The notes beneath the pieces are model-generated. The model made no database searches and had not been told where the DNA came from. It was given only the letters and a program-made list of their open reading frames with translations. Source: Nymphaea colorata (Eukaryota > Streptophyta > Magnoliopsida > Nymphaeales > Nymphaeaceae). Taken from it: a stretch of 64,000 nucleotides of DNA. The number at the start of each line of letters is the position of its first letter. Positions within the stretch are counted from its first letter, which is position 1. Where the stretch lies: the NCBI RefSeq assembly GCF_008831285.2, contig NC_045140.1:13621036-13685035 (forward strand). Direction: 5' to 3'. The translations under genes and the position numbers were made by a program. Below, in pieces: positions 35,326 to 47,100 of this stretch.

Positions 35326-38300
35326 CCCTCCCTCAAGTTGTGCATGGTTTTGCACCATGTACAACTTGCCTTTTAGAAACCAGAATCGTTCCTTTGTTAA
35401 TCCTTTTGTAAATAAGTCTGCAACTTGTTCATCTGTACGAACATAAATAGGCTGAATCTCCTTGTCTTCCACCTTTTGTCTAACAAAGTGTTGATCAATC
35501 TCAATGTGCTTTGTTCGACCATGTTGTACGGGATTAAAGGCAATGTTAATAGCGCTTTGATTATCGCACATTAACATTGATGTTTTAATATTTTCTCCAA
35601 TGTCTTCTAGCAAATGTCTAACCCATGTAACTTCAGCAGTACCTGCAGCCATGCATCTGTATTCAGCTTCAGTGCTGGATCTTGCTACTGCCTTTTGCTT
35701 TCGACAACTCCAAGACACAAGATTACGTCCAATGAAAATACAAAAACCAGAAATGGACTTTCTTTGATCGGGATCTCCAGCCCAATCTGCATCTGTGAAT
35801 GTCATAAGTTGATGTCCAGTAGTTATATTTTCACTCTTACCATAAACTAAGCCATCTCCTACTGTCCCTTTAAGATATCTTAATATTCTTTTGACAGCAT
35901 CCATGTGAGTATCTCTAGGTGCATGCATAAATTGAGATACTTGATTCACAGCATATATAATATCTGGTCTAGTAAATGTAAGATATTGAAGTGCCCCAAC
36001 AATACTTCGATACTGCGTAGGATCTTCATATAACTCCCCATCTTGAGCACTTAGTCTTTGATTTAGAACACTAGGAGTTCCAACAGGCTTACAATCAGAC
36101 ATACCTGACTTTTTCAGCAGATCCAACGTGTATTTCTGTTGTGTCAATGTGAGGCGATTATTGTGCCTATCAATCTCCACTCCAAGAAAGAATCGTAAAT
36201 CACCAAGCTCTTTCATTTTGAAGTTTTGCATCATCAAAACTTTAGCTTCTTCTATGTGTTTTTCTGAATTGCCTGTGATAACAATATCATCAACATATAT
36301 AAGAAGTAAAGTAAATATGTTTTCCTTTCGATAAATGAAAAGAGAGTGATCTAGAGGACATCTCCGAAAACCACATTCTTGAATCTTGCAAGAGAAACTG
36401 TCAAACCACGAACGTGAGGCCTGTTTAAGTCCATAAATAGATTTTCTTAGTTTGCAAACCCATGCATGAGAGTCTCCTTTCGTGTATCCTGGAGGTTGTT
36501 CCATATATACTTCCTCCCTTAAATCACCATGAAGAAAAGCATTCTTCACGTCTATTTGATGTAGTCTCCATCCATATTCAACTGCCAATGATATAATCAC
36601 GCGAATTGTTCCCATTTTGATCACAGGGCTGAATGTCTCATCATAATCTTCTCCATATTGTTGTGTAAACCCTTTTGCTACTAACCTTGCTTTGTGTCTT
36701 TCTATGCTGCCATCAGGTTTGTATTTAATTTTGTATACCCATTTGGAGCCCACTACGTTCTTTTCGTGTGGCCTCGGAACGATCTCCCATGTTCCACATT
36801 CATGCAAGGCATCCATTTCTTCTTTCATAGCCTTTCTCCAATGATGTGATTTTGATGCTTGATCAAATGAAGTAGGTTCTTCCTCCTTGCCAACTTTTGC
36901 CATGAATAACTAAAAATCAAGTGATAAAGAATCATAACTAACCCACCTGTGAATGGGATGACGAATGCGTTGGGATCTTCTAAGGTGGGGCATGTTGTCT
37001 TCTTCACTGTGAGCATCTCTGTCCCTTAGTCGTCGACTGTAGATAAGACCCGAATACCGATGTGCATTGTTGCTCTGTTCTTCATTATTGTTTTCGTGAT
37101 GACTTGATGACTGTGTTGGATCTTCTTGATTTTCACTTTGAGCCATATCCGACGGTTGTATTGCTCTCTATGAATCTTCACTTTGAGGCACATCATTTTC
37201 TATAACAGGATCTGCATTGAATAACTGTGTATTGGTCCAGGGATCATAAGATTCAATGGTCATAGGCATTTCATTTATATTATCAAAACTATGTTCATAA
37301 AAAATGACATTTCTTGAAGTTTTGATACGTTTAGTTGTTAGATCATAGCATCGAAAACCTTTATATTCATCAGCATATCCAACGAATCTACATTGAATAG
37401 CTTTGTCTTGAAACTTGTTCCTCAAGGCAGCATCAACGTGAACATAGCATACACAACCAAAAACCTTCAAGTTCTTGTAATCAGGTTGTTTGCCTAAGAG
37501 TGTAAAATATGGCGATTTAGACATCAAGAGTGTCATAGGCAAACAATTTATTATGTATACAGCAGTATGGAAGGCTTCAGTCCACAAGGAAATGGGCACA
37601 TTAGTATCATGCATCATGCTCATGGCGCTTTCAACTATATGTCGATGTTTCCGCTCAACTACACCATTTTGTTGTGGTGTGTAAGGGCAGGAAATTTGTC
37701 TAGTTATTCCTTTTTCACGTAGAAATTCAATGAAATCAAGCGAGGAATATTCTCCCCCTCCATCACATTGAAAATGCACCACATTGGATGAAAATTTAGT
37801 TTGAATCATGGCATAGAAGTTTCGAAATATGTGAGGTACTTCTGATTTGTGTTTCATGAAGTAAATCCAGGTGAAACGTGAGTAAGAGTCAATGAATAAG
37901 ACATAATATCTTGACCCAGACATGGAATCAATAGGGGCTGGCCCCCATACATCAGAAAAAATAGTTTCAAAAGGTTTGGAAGCCCTTTGATTTATATTAT
38001 GGAAAGGTAAAACATGACTCTTACAAAGTCCACAACTTGAACATTTTTTGACACTTGAAGTAAGAGGTAAACTTGATCTTGGAATGAAACTATCTGTGAC
38101 AAGTTTTTCAATGAAATGTCGACCACAGTGTCCTAGCCGACTATGCCACAAATTAGACTCCAAAAATTGGTTAGAGCCTCTTACTTTTGATTGAAAATGG
38201 CAAGAACTTGGCACTGATGACGCATTATGAGAAAGAGAAAATGTCTTCAATCCTATATCAAAAGTGGATGAATCCTTGGGTAGACATTCCTTGAGGACGT

Positions 38301-39639
38301 ACATATTCCCTTGACGCTCCCCTCTAGCGAACATTTTCTTCGTTTGGAGGTCCTTGACATAGACAGAAGAAGGTGTGAATTCAACAGAAGAGCTTGTATC
38401 ATCAATGAGTTTAGAAATGGATATGATGTTCTTTTTGATATTGGGAGCAAGAACAACATTAGACAGTGATAGAGACGAGGATGACAATGGAATATGTGCA
38501 TTTCCAATATGTGTAATAGGATGAGATTTTCCATCACCTGTTATAATGCAACTTCTACCGTAATGAGGGGATAAGTTAGTCAATTTACCTGCATTTCCTG
38601 TCACATGGGTAGCTGCACCTGAATCCAAGAACCATTCTCCCTGCTCATTTTGCTTTATAGTCATCTTTGAGAATGCGGTCATCAATAGCTGTTGCATATC
38701 TTCAGCGGTGGATTTAGAACTTTGTCCTCCTTGTTTATAATCATGTCTTACCCCTTTGTTTTTATTTTGAGGATTAAACCAACATTGTGCCTTCATGTGT
38801 CCTTTCTTGTTGCACTGAAAACAAATTGGTATTTTTCTTGAAGTATCCAAAGGAGACATACCTTGGTTATGTGGTGTTGGTAGAATGCCACGACCACCAT
38901 GGTTGGAGTTCCCATGGCTCTTACCAAACTTTACATTCATGGCCAGCACATTTTGGGAGTTCCCTTGATCAGTCCTTTCAATGACTCTTTTCATATTCAT
39001 TTCATGTTGGAGAAGTTTACCTTGTAGTTCGTTGAAGGAAGGCAGAACAGAAAGGACCTCAAGAGCTGTAATAAAAGCATGATAATCATGCCCAAGTCCA
39101 TTCAAGGTTTGCTGCACCTTTTCCTTATCAGAAATGTTATTCCCTGAGGCAGCAAGTTGGTCTGCGACGGCCTTAATACGCCCCAAATAATCCATGATAG
39201 ACGTTGAACCTTTGCTCAAATTCTGAAATTCTTTCTTTAAGTACATAATTCGAGCTTCTGATATTTGGGAAAAGGTATCAGCAAGGGTTTCCCATAATTC
39301 TTCTGCAGTACAATCATCAGAAACTGAAAGTAACACTTGTTGAGATAAAGTGGACAAAATATACGCAACCAGACTTTGATCACGTCTCATCCACATAGCA
39401 TGTTCAGGATTGTTGTCTTCATGAACAGCAATAACTTCTCCTGCCTCATTTTTTATTTCCTGTAAGACGGATATTGGTGGAGCCTTTGTTGAACCATCGA
39501 GATGTCCAAAGAGGCCTTGACTTCTTATGAAAGGCATGATTTGCCTTTTCCAGATCAGATAATTCTCATGGTTGAGTTTTTCGGTAATAAGGTGAGGAAG
39601 AAAACTTGAGGACATGCTAGAATGCGAAAGGTTTTCCAT
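35320..39639 (-). pseudogene. copia1 gag-pol polyprotein, two in-frame TAG stops
   Basis: One frame runs from ATG at 39637-39639 to TAA at 35320-35322 (1,440 codons including stops). The order is: gag (SSSFLPHLITEKLNHENYLI at the N-terminus) with a CCHC knuckle (CFQCNKKGHMKAQC), aspartic protease (WFLDSGAATH), integrase with zinc-binding HHCC (LWHSRLGHC...CSSCGLC) and catalytic region (DVWGPAP, GGGEY, YTPQQNGVVERKHRH), reverse transcriptase (WVYKIKY, LHQIDVKNAFLHGDL, YVDDIVITG) and RNase H (DADWAGDPDQRKS, SSTEAEY). Two TAG codons at 37168-37170 and 36910-36912 lie in the variable linker between integrase and reverse transcriptase; all else is open. Both could have arisen by CAG-to-TAG change. 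Without readthrough the product is gag-protease-integrase only. It is intact enough to be trans-mobilised. Confidence 0.95.
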
Positions 39640-39846
39640 GACAGCAGAAAGGAATGGTATATAGGTAGAAGATGAGAGGGAAAGAAGACACGATATAACA
39701 AGATGTGTCCTTGGGTAAGCAAGAAGAAAAAGGAACAAGAATTGCGCAAGAGAAAAGTAAATTCAGGATAGAGACAAGATGAGAAAAGAGTTCTAACCAG
39801 ATCAGACCTGTTTGGGCATTTCGTTTGGTAGAGATAACGTAACCTG

Positions 39847-39858
39847 GCTCTGATACCA
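39847..39858 (-). promoter_or_regulatory. Primer binding site of copia1
   Basis: Minus strand TGGTATCAGAGC directly follows the 5' LTR end at 39859. It is complementary to the 3' end of plant initiator tRNA-Met and marks the start of minus-strand DNA synthesis. Confidence 0.92.
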
Positions 39859-39915
39859 TAATAGAAATCTAGCACCAATATCTGTAACCAGAAAACAGCA
39901 CTCACGCAGGAAGAT

Positions 39916-39963
<48 letters not shown>

Positions 39964-40279
39964 TGAAAACAAGAAGAAACTGAGGAGAAGAAGCCGTAGC
40001 CAAAATGGTTTGCACGGCCTCTATTTATAATCCCATTTCTAGAATTCTAAGAGTCTCCAATCGTAGAATCCTAGGAGATTTCACAAGCTCCAAGGACATT
40101 AATTACATCATAGAAACCTAAGAGACTTCACATATTACAAGGATATTAACTACAACATAGAATCCTAGGAGACTCTTCACATGTTACAAGGATATTAAAT
40201 ATCTTAACACATTCTACAAGGAGGTGGAATCCTAAGAGACTCCTCTTCAACGTGCTGGTGAAGGATTTATATTTTAACA
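39859..40279 (-). repeat. 5' LTR of copia1
   Basis: Minus strand starts TGTTAAAATATAAATCC at 40279 and ends CTATTA at 39859; the last bases are TTA instead of the TCA seen in the other LTR. The TATA-type box (minus TATAAATAG) is at about 40021-40029, and a GA tract lies at 39918-39958. Confidence 0.95.
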
Positions 40280-42038
40280 CTTACCCACGACCGGAACTCA
40301 GGGAAGAAGACGACGGCAGCGGCGACGGCGACGATGGCGGCGGCGAGGGCGACGGCGACGACGACGATGGCGGCACTTGAGGTGAACCCTGTCGTCCCCT
40401 GCCTCTTCCTCTCTTCTCTCTTCTTCTTCCCGTTCTCTTTTCCCTCCTCCCTCTCCCACTGTCTCACGTCTCCCCTCTCAACCGAATGACTCTCTCTGGC
40501 CGTCTCCCTCTTTTCTCTCGTGCCCTCTTCTTCACACGATCCCTCTCCTCACTCACTCTCACTCCCCCACCTGCTCTCTCTCTTCTCTCACCCCCACCAC
40601 CGTTTTCCCCTTTTTTTTTGGTCTGAACCCCTCCTCTCTCTGTCTCCCCTTTTTGTCAGCGCCTCTCCCAGCCCACACGGTCCCTTCGTGAGCTCTCTCT
40701 CCCTATTTTCTATCTGATTTTCCCTTTTTCCCCAACTGAGCACTCGTTTTCACTAATGTTATCGCTGTTGATCGATTTTCAGCTTGGGGGAAGTGTTCTT
40801 TTTCCTCATAGCAGCGACTAGGGGTGTTGGTGGTGGAGACTGGGCACGTTTTTTTTGTTGGTTGGGAATCGTTTGGACACTTGAGGTGGCTGTCGGAGAC
40901 GTTACAACAGTTCGGACTCTCGTTTTGGGGTGAGCAAGATCTAATCAAGCCCAAACTATTGAATATTATCGGTTAGAGCATGTATAATTACTGCTTGAGC
41001 ATGCTAGAGTTTAGAATTGATGATTTGGGACACATGTTAGAGATTTTGTTTTTGGGGAAAGTAGGATTATGTTGGAGAAGCGTTGATTCATGGCTATAAT
41101 GATCATTTGCGCATGATGAGTTAATTTTTGAAGCAATAGGGAAGCATGGTAAAATTTGAGATGTTGTGGGGAAGATTTAGAACCGTTGTTGCGAGCACGT
41201 GGCGCATGCTTTTGTGAATGAATGTATTTTGGCGTTATTTAGGGGGAATACGTATATTGGATGTATCTTTGGGGTAGACACTTTAACTATAGAAAGCATT
41301 TAAGAAGTATTAAGGATGGAGTGATTGAAGCATTGTGTTTTGACGTTGGTGGCATGCAACGGCAAGAGGTTGGGAAGTGGCCTATTGGAGAGCTTGTAGG
41401 TCGACACTACTCGTCGACACCCTCTTGAGGCGATGACACGCGCCTCAATGCTTTTGTTTTGTACTTGCTTGGAATGTGATGATAACTAGTAGAAATCTTA
41501 TCTTTTGTTTATGTTTTCAGGTGCACCGGGCACGTCCCATCGACCTTGAGCTACCTGATTCGAAGTTCAAGGCATTTTGAAGAGTGTTGTGAGCGCGCCA
41601 CAGGTATGGCGACATTCCAGGCAATGTTATCACTGCCGTATCGTAACGTATCATAAATGTATCGTAACGTATCGTAAAATTAATTTTTTAATTTGTAAAA
41701 AATATTAAAAATTTATAAAAAAATAGAAAAAAAATCAGAAAAATTCTAAAAAAATCCGAAAAAACTAGTAAAAAACAGAAAAATTCAAGAAAAATGTATT
41801 TAAAGGAACATTCATCATTCATGTATATGAAGTAAGACCTGTGAGCTATGCATATGAACAAGACATTCCAAAATAAGAAATCAAACATTCAAAAAAACAA
41901 AATAACATACTAAACAACCTAAGAGTATTCAATTACATCACAATTCATAAGTTCAGAAGTCAAAACTCAGAACATATTGACATAGTTTTCAAAACTCAAA
42001 ACAAAAAGCATCGTCAATCGTCATTTGCATCATCATCT

Positions 42039-44552
42039 TCATTCTTCATCATCATCTTCACTTCCTTCATTAACTTCTTCTTCTATCCCCTCTGTTGCAA
42101 ATGGAATGTCACCAACATTCCATTGCTCCCCCCCAGCCTCTCCTTCTTCAACAATCTCTGCTGCTCCTTCAACATTCAAAAAATCAAGATCGTCCTCATC
42201 AAGTATTGCAGCTGGTTCTTCTTCAACCCAAGAATCTAATATATCAAAATGGTCAATGAAGATAGGATCATATTGATTGTGATGCTTCCTCGTAGATGTT
42301 GTTTCTAGTTGCCTAACAAGAGAAAAAATTAACAAATTGTTAGAGATTAAAATATATATTAGAATTTGATATTCTTGTATAACAAAACAAATGTTTACCT
42401 TTGTCTCAACTTCATATTATAACGAACATAAACAAGGTCATTCAACCTTTTATGTTCCAGCCTATTCCTCTTCTTACTATGGATGTGCTGAAATACACTC
42501 CAATTTCTTTCACATCCAGTTGCACTACATGTTTGACTGAGGATTCTAATTGCAAGCTTCCTTAATTCTGGGCAATCAGGCCCAAACCTTTCCCACCACA
42601 AATCTAATAACAGATGGAAAGTAAAAATGTTGTCAGAAATAAATATATGAGAAGGTAGAATAAAAGCTAAACAACAAAAAGTATAAAGTTTCTTTTTCTA
42701 ATACCTGGACGCATAGTTGTCCTGCATCGAACTGTTGTGTCTCTCGCCATGGTACCAGAAGCCGTATCATATTTGTTGATCGACATATGGATAGCGTCTT
42801 GTTCTTTACTATCACTTACTAATACATCAATGCAATCCAACATGCCATACTCGACCTCTCTGTCCTTCTTAAAAGTAGGAAGATATCTAATAGCAGGATT
42901 TAGGTAGTAGGCTGCTGCATGAAGTGGACGATGAAGTTGTCCAGACCACCTTTCATCTATAATCTTCCATATAGGCATGTACAACTTCTTTTTTCCCTTC
43001 ATATTATCTCTAATGGCTTCCTTGGCTCTATCCATAGACTCGTATAAATATCCAATAGAAGGTCTATCTTCACTATCAACTAATCTGAGGACTTTCACTA
43101 GAGGTACACAAATCTTCAATAAGTACACACATGATTCCCAAAAGTCAACATCGAAGATAGTATCCACAACTGTCGTAGCCTTTCTTTTATAGGCATGTGG
43201 ATATGCAGCCCAATCATCACTTGAAAACATCTGCCTGAGAGAAGATCTTTGCTTGACTATACCCTGCACAGTCAAAACATTTGTAGCAAACAGTGTTTGT
43301 GCAGGTCGAATCAATTCAGCCCCATTTGTGAATTTCCTCATCAAATTCAAGACATAAGCATGATTGTAAATAAACTTCGTGATTTCTTGGCATCTGTGAA
43401 CTGTCAACTACATATCATCCCTTTCACCAAGATCCTGAAGCATAAGATTTACACAGTGAGCAGCACATGGACTCTAATAAAAATGTCCCATATCGTGCTG
43501 CTAACATTTCACCTGCAGCTTTATAATTTTGCTGCATTATCAGTGATAAATTGTACGACATTTTCAAGCCCAACTTCTTCTATAACTTTATCAAAAATCC
43601 CAAACAACACATCAGCAGTCTTCGGATTATCAGACAAATCAACAGATTTTAAGAACATAGTACCAAGAGGGCAATATACAAGGAAGTTTACCAATGTTCT
43701 GTTCTTGATGTCTGTCCACCCATCTGCCATTACACTGCATCCTGTAGCTTTCCAACTCAATTTTAGTTCATCACAATATGTCTTCACATCTCTAACTATA
43801 TTGTTGAGAATTTTACCTCGCAATTTATGAAAAGAGGGCATTTTATACCCTCGCCCTACACTAGCAATCGCATCTGCTATAGGCTGATAATGATAAGAGT
43901 TTGCTGCATTGAAGGGAATGGATGCATCATAGAACCACCTTCCTATGGTTTCATCTGCTGCTTCAATAATATCCTTTGATTGCATGGCTATACGAATCTC
44001 AGGCTGAGCACCAGCAGCAGTATAATTGGGAAAAAAATTCTTGATCGAACCAGACATATTGCTCGACTTCATAGTAGGTACTCTACCACCACCAGTACGA
44101 CCCTGACTTCTGCCACGTCCTCGTGAAACTGAACTTATACTTGCACCTCTTCTTTTTCTGGTTGCAGTTGCAGAAGAACCACCTCCATGCATGATGCCTT
44201 TCCCTTTAGTTGTTCCCAAACTGACACCAACATCTTCTTGTTCAAGTTGAACATCTTCACCTTCACTTTCTTCTCCTTCATGTGGGTCCCCATATCCTTC
44301 CTCCGCATCTTCCATGTCCTTTTCAATCCTACTTGCTTTCACTGCATTAAGAAGCTGCTGACACTGGTGCTCTTGGGAGCCATTGCAAGCAGCCACATTG
44401 TTGTGTGTACCAGCTATATGGTGTTTAAAGCGAGAAATCCCTCCTGATATGATTTGCTTACAATAATTGCACTTAACTCTTAATCTATCTTTGGGATTCA
44501 CCCTTGTACACCACTGCCATGCAGGATCCGACATTATATCTTCACAAAACAA
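42039..44552 (-). pseudogene. hAT2 transposase, frameshifted
   Basis: From ATG at 44550-44552 the order is a BED zinc finger (CNYCKQIISGGISRFKHHIAG), an acidic/basic linker, a DUF659 core (VMADGWTDIKNRTL and VQFITDNAA), the middle region (42667-43407) and an hATC region (SATGCERNWSVFQHIHSKK) at 42395-42611, then an acidic C-terminal tail to 42039. Introns of about 100 bp are suggested at about 42612-42705 and about 42313-42394. An extra A after the TDNA motif (about 43520) breaks the frame; at least one further frameshift and a TAG (about 43408) follow. It is inactive as a gene, although most family residues are recognisable. Residues differ from the transposase at 13816-16137, so the two are distinct subfamilies. 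Confidence 0.88.
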
Positions 44553-44859
44553 GTAAAAACATACAAATAAATGTAGGAAATAAGAGAAATGAACGATTCA
44601 ACGGCAAAAATGAGTTATTTCTTACCTTCTTGGTGTTAAAAACCAAAAAACCCTCTTTCTCCAAGCTTCCCACCGTCCCAAGACTCCCCACAACGAGAAA
44701 TGAAGCTTCTTCACCGGCAAATCTTGATGCAATGGAGAAAATCTCTCCCTCCCACGTCTCTCGCAGCGTTGAGAAACAAGAAGAGAGAGAGAGAGGAGCG
44801 TCGGTTTGAGAATAAGAAGCAAAAAGGGGCCCGACGGCCCCTTTTTTAATTTTACTCCC

Positions 44860-45035
44860 GTATCGTGCGATACGGGGGTGTATCGAACGTATCGTGTGAT
44901 ACGCCCACCGTATCGCACGATACGTGCGATACGCGAACGATACGTACGCGTATCGTATTTAATAGGTGTACCGTATCGAAAACGTTGATACGGACGATAC
45001 GTATCGTACGATACGCGTCCGTATCGTACGATACA
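44860..45035. repeat. Subterminal CGATACG motif array of hAT2
   Basis: About sixteen copies of CGTATCG or its complement CGATACG occur in roughly 175 bp, many paired as palindromes such as GTATCGTACGATACG. Subterminal repeats of this kind are the binding sites of hAT transposases in studied elements; that role here is inferred. The array is much denser at this end than at the left end. Confidence 0.85.
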
Positions 45036-46602
45036 GATAACATTGATTTCAGGCAAATCCCTGCCTGGGCAAGGGTGTGAATGTGTGTTCCTAGGATCAT
45101 GGGATCCTAGGATTTGTGATGTGAATTGATTGATTGTTCCATGAATGAATGTGTGTATGCATGTGCATGAATTGATATATGATATGAATTGTTTTGAAAG
45201 ACTTATAGTAATTGTTTTGGAAGTGTTACGCATTTGCATGTGCATGCTAGAATTGATAACTGTTTAGGACAGATGAGGCGGGGTATCGAGTCGAGTGTCT
45301 CCTCGACCCCAATTGTGCATTAGAAGGCATCCTAGAATGATAACTGCATAGGACAGCTACGAGCCCACCACAGATTGAGACTACTCTTTGTGGTTTGGCT
45401 AAGTTTTCAAATATGTGATTGTTATAATGATGAATGTGAATGTTATGTTTATTGAATGCACATTGCCGCGGGCAATGATGCAAATGATTGCACAGAGGGT
45501 AGTTGTACCCATTTTGTTATGACGGCTAGCCAAAACTGTTGTTGTTATGTGTAATGCTTGTGTGAAGGCAATTGGAGGTGTGGGTTCACTAGTGAAGTGA
45601 ATCAACCCCATGAGCTAGCCAGTTAAGTCTGTTTGTGCAAGTATAAGTATAAGAATGAAAGAATAAGAGATGAGAGGCCAGTGTGAAGTGACTATGCGTT
45701 TGGGAGTTGTCCCGCTTTCGCCACTGGTCTCGCCTGTTGGAGCGCAGGTGGTGTAAAGCCCCAGGGTTCTGTTGTGTGATGTGCTTGGAGCATAGGCTCC
45801 CGCCTTCCCAACCTGGGTGTCCTAGGGAAGGCTGAGTATCTCTCATTGGAATTCACACATCCATGGATGAGTGCTCTACCGCTGCAGCGGATAGATGGAT
45901 CCATACTGTTCTGGGCCACCACGGGGGTTGTCTCTCGGCTGTAGGCCGCCGACGGTGTGCACGTGCCTGTGTTTGCACCCACAGGAACTGTAAATTCACT
46001 GATAGTATTGAAACTGAAATGTATGTGATGGAAATGTACAGGATTGATGTGCATGTGACTGTTGTGCTTATGAATGCAAGTGACATGTTTGAGGATGCCT
46101 TGCATGTGATTGAAATTATGTTATTGTAGCCATTGAGTGGCCTCTGCATGTCGTGTCCTGACACGACATAATGATAGATTGTTCTGATGTTTGATTGTAT
46201 AATTGAGCCCTACCTAAGAGGGTTTGGACTTTTCCTGGCTTGTTGCCATACTGCGGAGGCTAAGCCTTCAGTTGTTTCTCTTTTCAGGTTTTGGCGGACC
46301 CGGGGCAGCAGGCTGAGCAGATGGCTACACTCACAACCTACTGGGGAGGTTTTGGGTTTGGTTTTTGTAGTGCCGGCGCGTCGGGTTTTGGTTTTACTGA
46401 TGCCTTGTTTTTGATTAGGCATCGATGTTGTGATTTTGGGGCATTTTTTGTCAAATGTACAGTTGAACTGAAAGGCTATATAAAATGGAAAGCTTGCCCC
46501 ATTGTTTTGAATTGCTTGGCTCATTTCTTTTTGAATTGATGTGTAGTCAGTAGTATGAAAAAAAAAAAATGTTTTGAGTGTCAAAAAGGTCAGGGTGTGA
46601 CA

Positions 46603-47100
46603 AAATGACTTAAAAGTCATAAACATTCATGTACCTTGACAACTAACAGGAGACCAGTTTTGAATTGCAAGACACCCCTTCCTTCACTATCAAGATCCAA
46701 GTTCCGCGCCAACGAATATGCATGTTCACATACTGCATAACAATTCCACAGCTCGTATGTTAGATATTTGACAACACAAAGGAAGCAAAACAGTGACCTA
46801 TTCTTGATTAATACCAGGCACCATGTGAGTCAAAGGAGAATTAAAGTTCACAGAGCTAATTATCTTCTCTCAATGTGTAAAAGGACAAGTACTCAAGCTA
46901 AGCAGCTATTGCCACGAAAAAAGTTTATCACTATCCTTTTACCGGTTTGTTCACATTCGACAAAGTCTTACATTACAAAACCAAAGATATCATTAACAGC
47001 CTAACAGGTCTTCTTTGCATGATTTATTCAAGCAACTCTGCATACAAATCAATGAATTAGAAGAAGGAAAAACTGAGGTGCAGACATGGATACCAATGTC
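46603..47100 (-). repeat. Segment X': second copy of exon A region
   Basis: This copy of 34201-34698 starts immediately after the last base of LTR1 and ends with atgtc directly before LTR2. Exon A' (46635-46732, minus) keeps its splice sites and open frame but has two substitutions, giving NLDLDSEG and GLLLVVK. Both are C-to-T on the coding strand in CHG context. The preceding intron sequence continues across LTR2 to 50070. Confidence 0.92.

Larger units (their letters stand above)
34901..40279 (-). mobile_element. Full-length Ty1/copia element (copia1)
   Basis: Direct LTRs at 34901-35325 (3' LTR, 425 bp) and 39859-40279 (5' LTR, 421 bp) flank a complete gag-pol in copia order. The target duplication is cttac (34896-34900 and 40280-40284). 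The LTRs differ by five substitutions plus a 4-base length change in a GA tract, about 1.2 percent, which indicates a recent insertion. The primer site is at 39847-39858 and the polypurine tract at 35326-35336 (minus strand TTGAGGGAGGG). It is inserted in LTR1, so it is younger than that LTR. Only two stop codons damage the polyprotein. Confidence 0.97.
41622..45045 (-). mobile_element. hAT transposon in LTR1 (hAT2)
   Basis: Both ends read CAATGTTATC (10-bp perfect terminal inverted repeat). The 8-bp target duplication is attccagg (41614-41621) and atttcagg (45046-45053), one mismatch. Removing the element restores the LTR2-like sequence. It is 3,424 bp long. The right 180 bp hold a dense array of CGTATCG and CGATACG motifs (44860-45035), with fewer at the left (41635-41675). 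A transposase gene lies on the minus strand. Confidence 0.93.
34699..46602 (+). mobile_element. Large LTR (LTR1), split by copia1 and hAT2
   Basis: Three pieces make one LTR of about 3.1 kb: 34699-34900, 40280-41621 and 45046-46602. It starts TGTAACGCCCGTCATATTG, ends CAGGGTGTGACA and is collinear with LTR2. The gaps are a copia element (34901-40279) and a hAT element (41622-45045), each with its own target duplication. Five bases before it are atgtc, but the bases after it are aaatg, so it is not a simple solo LTR. No internal retrotransposon domain adjoins it; segment X' follows directly. No coding capacity was recognised in the LTR. Confidence 0.85.

Noticed and set aside
44622-45245. 207-aa minus ORF with RYGTYDT-like repeats
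   Set aside because: It is a translation of the CGATACG subterminal array of hAT2, not a repeat protein gene.
34699-47100. LTR1 and LTR2 as the two LTRs of one element with X' as its internal domain
   Set aside because: X' has no primer site or polypurine tract, contains a host exon with splice sites, and ends with the same target sequence (atgtc) as the flank.
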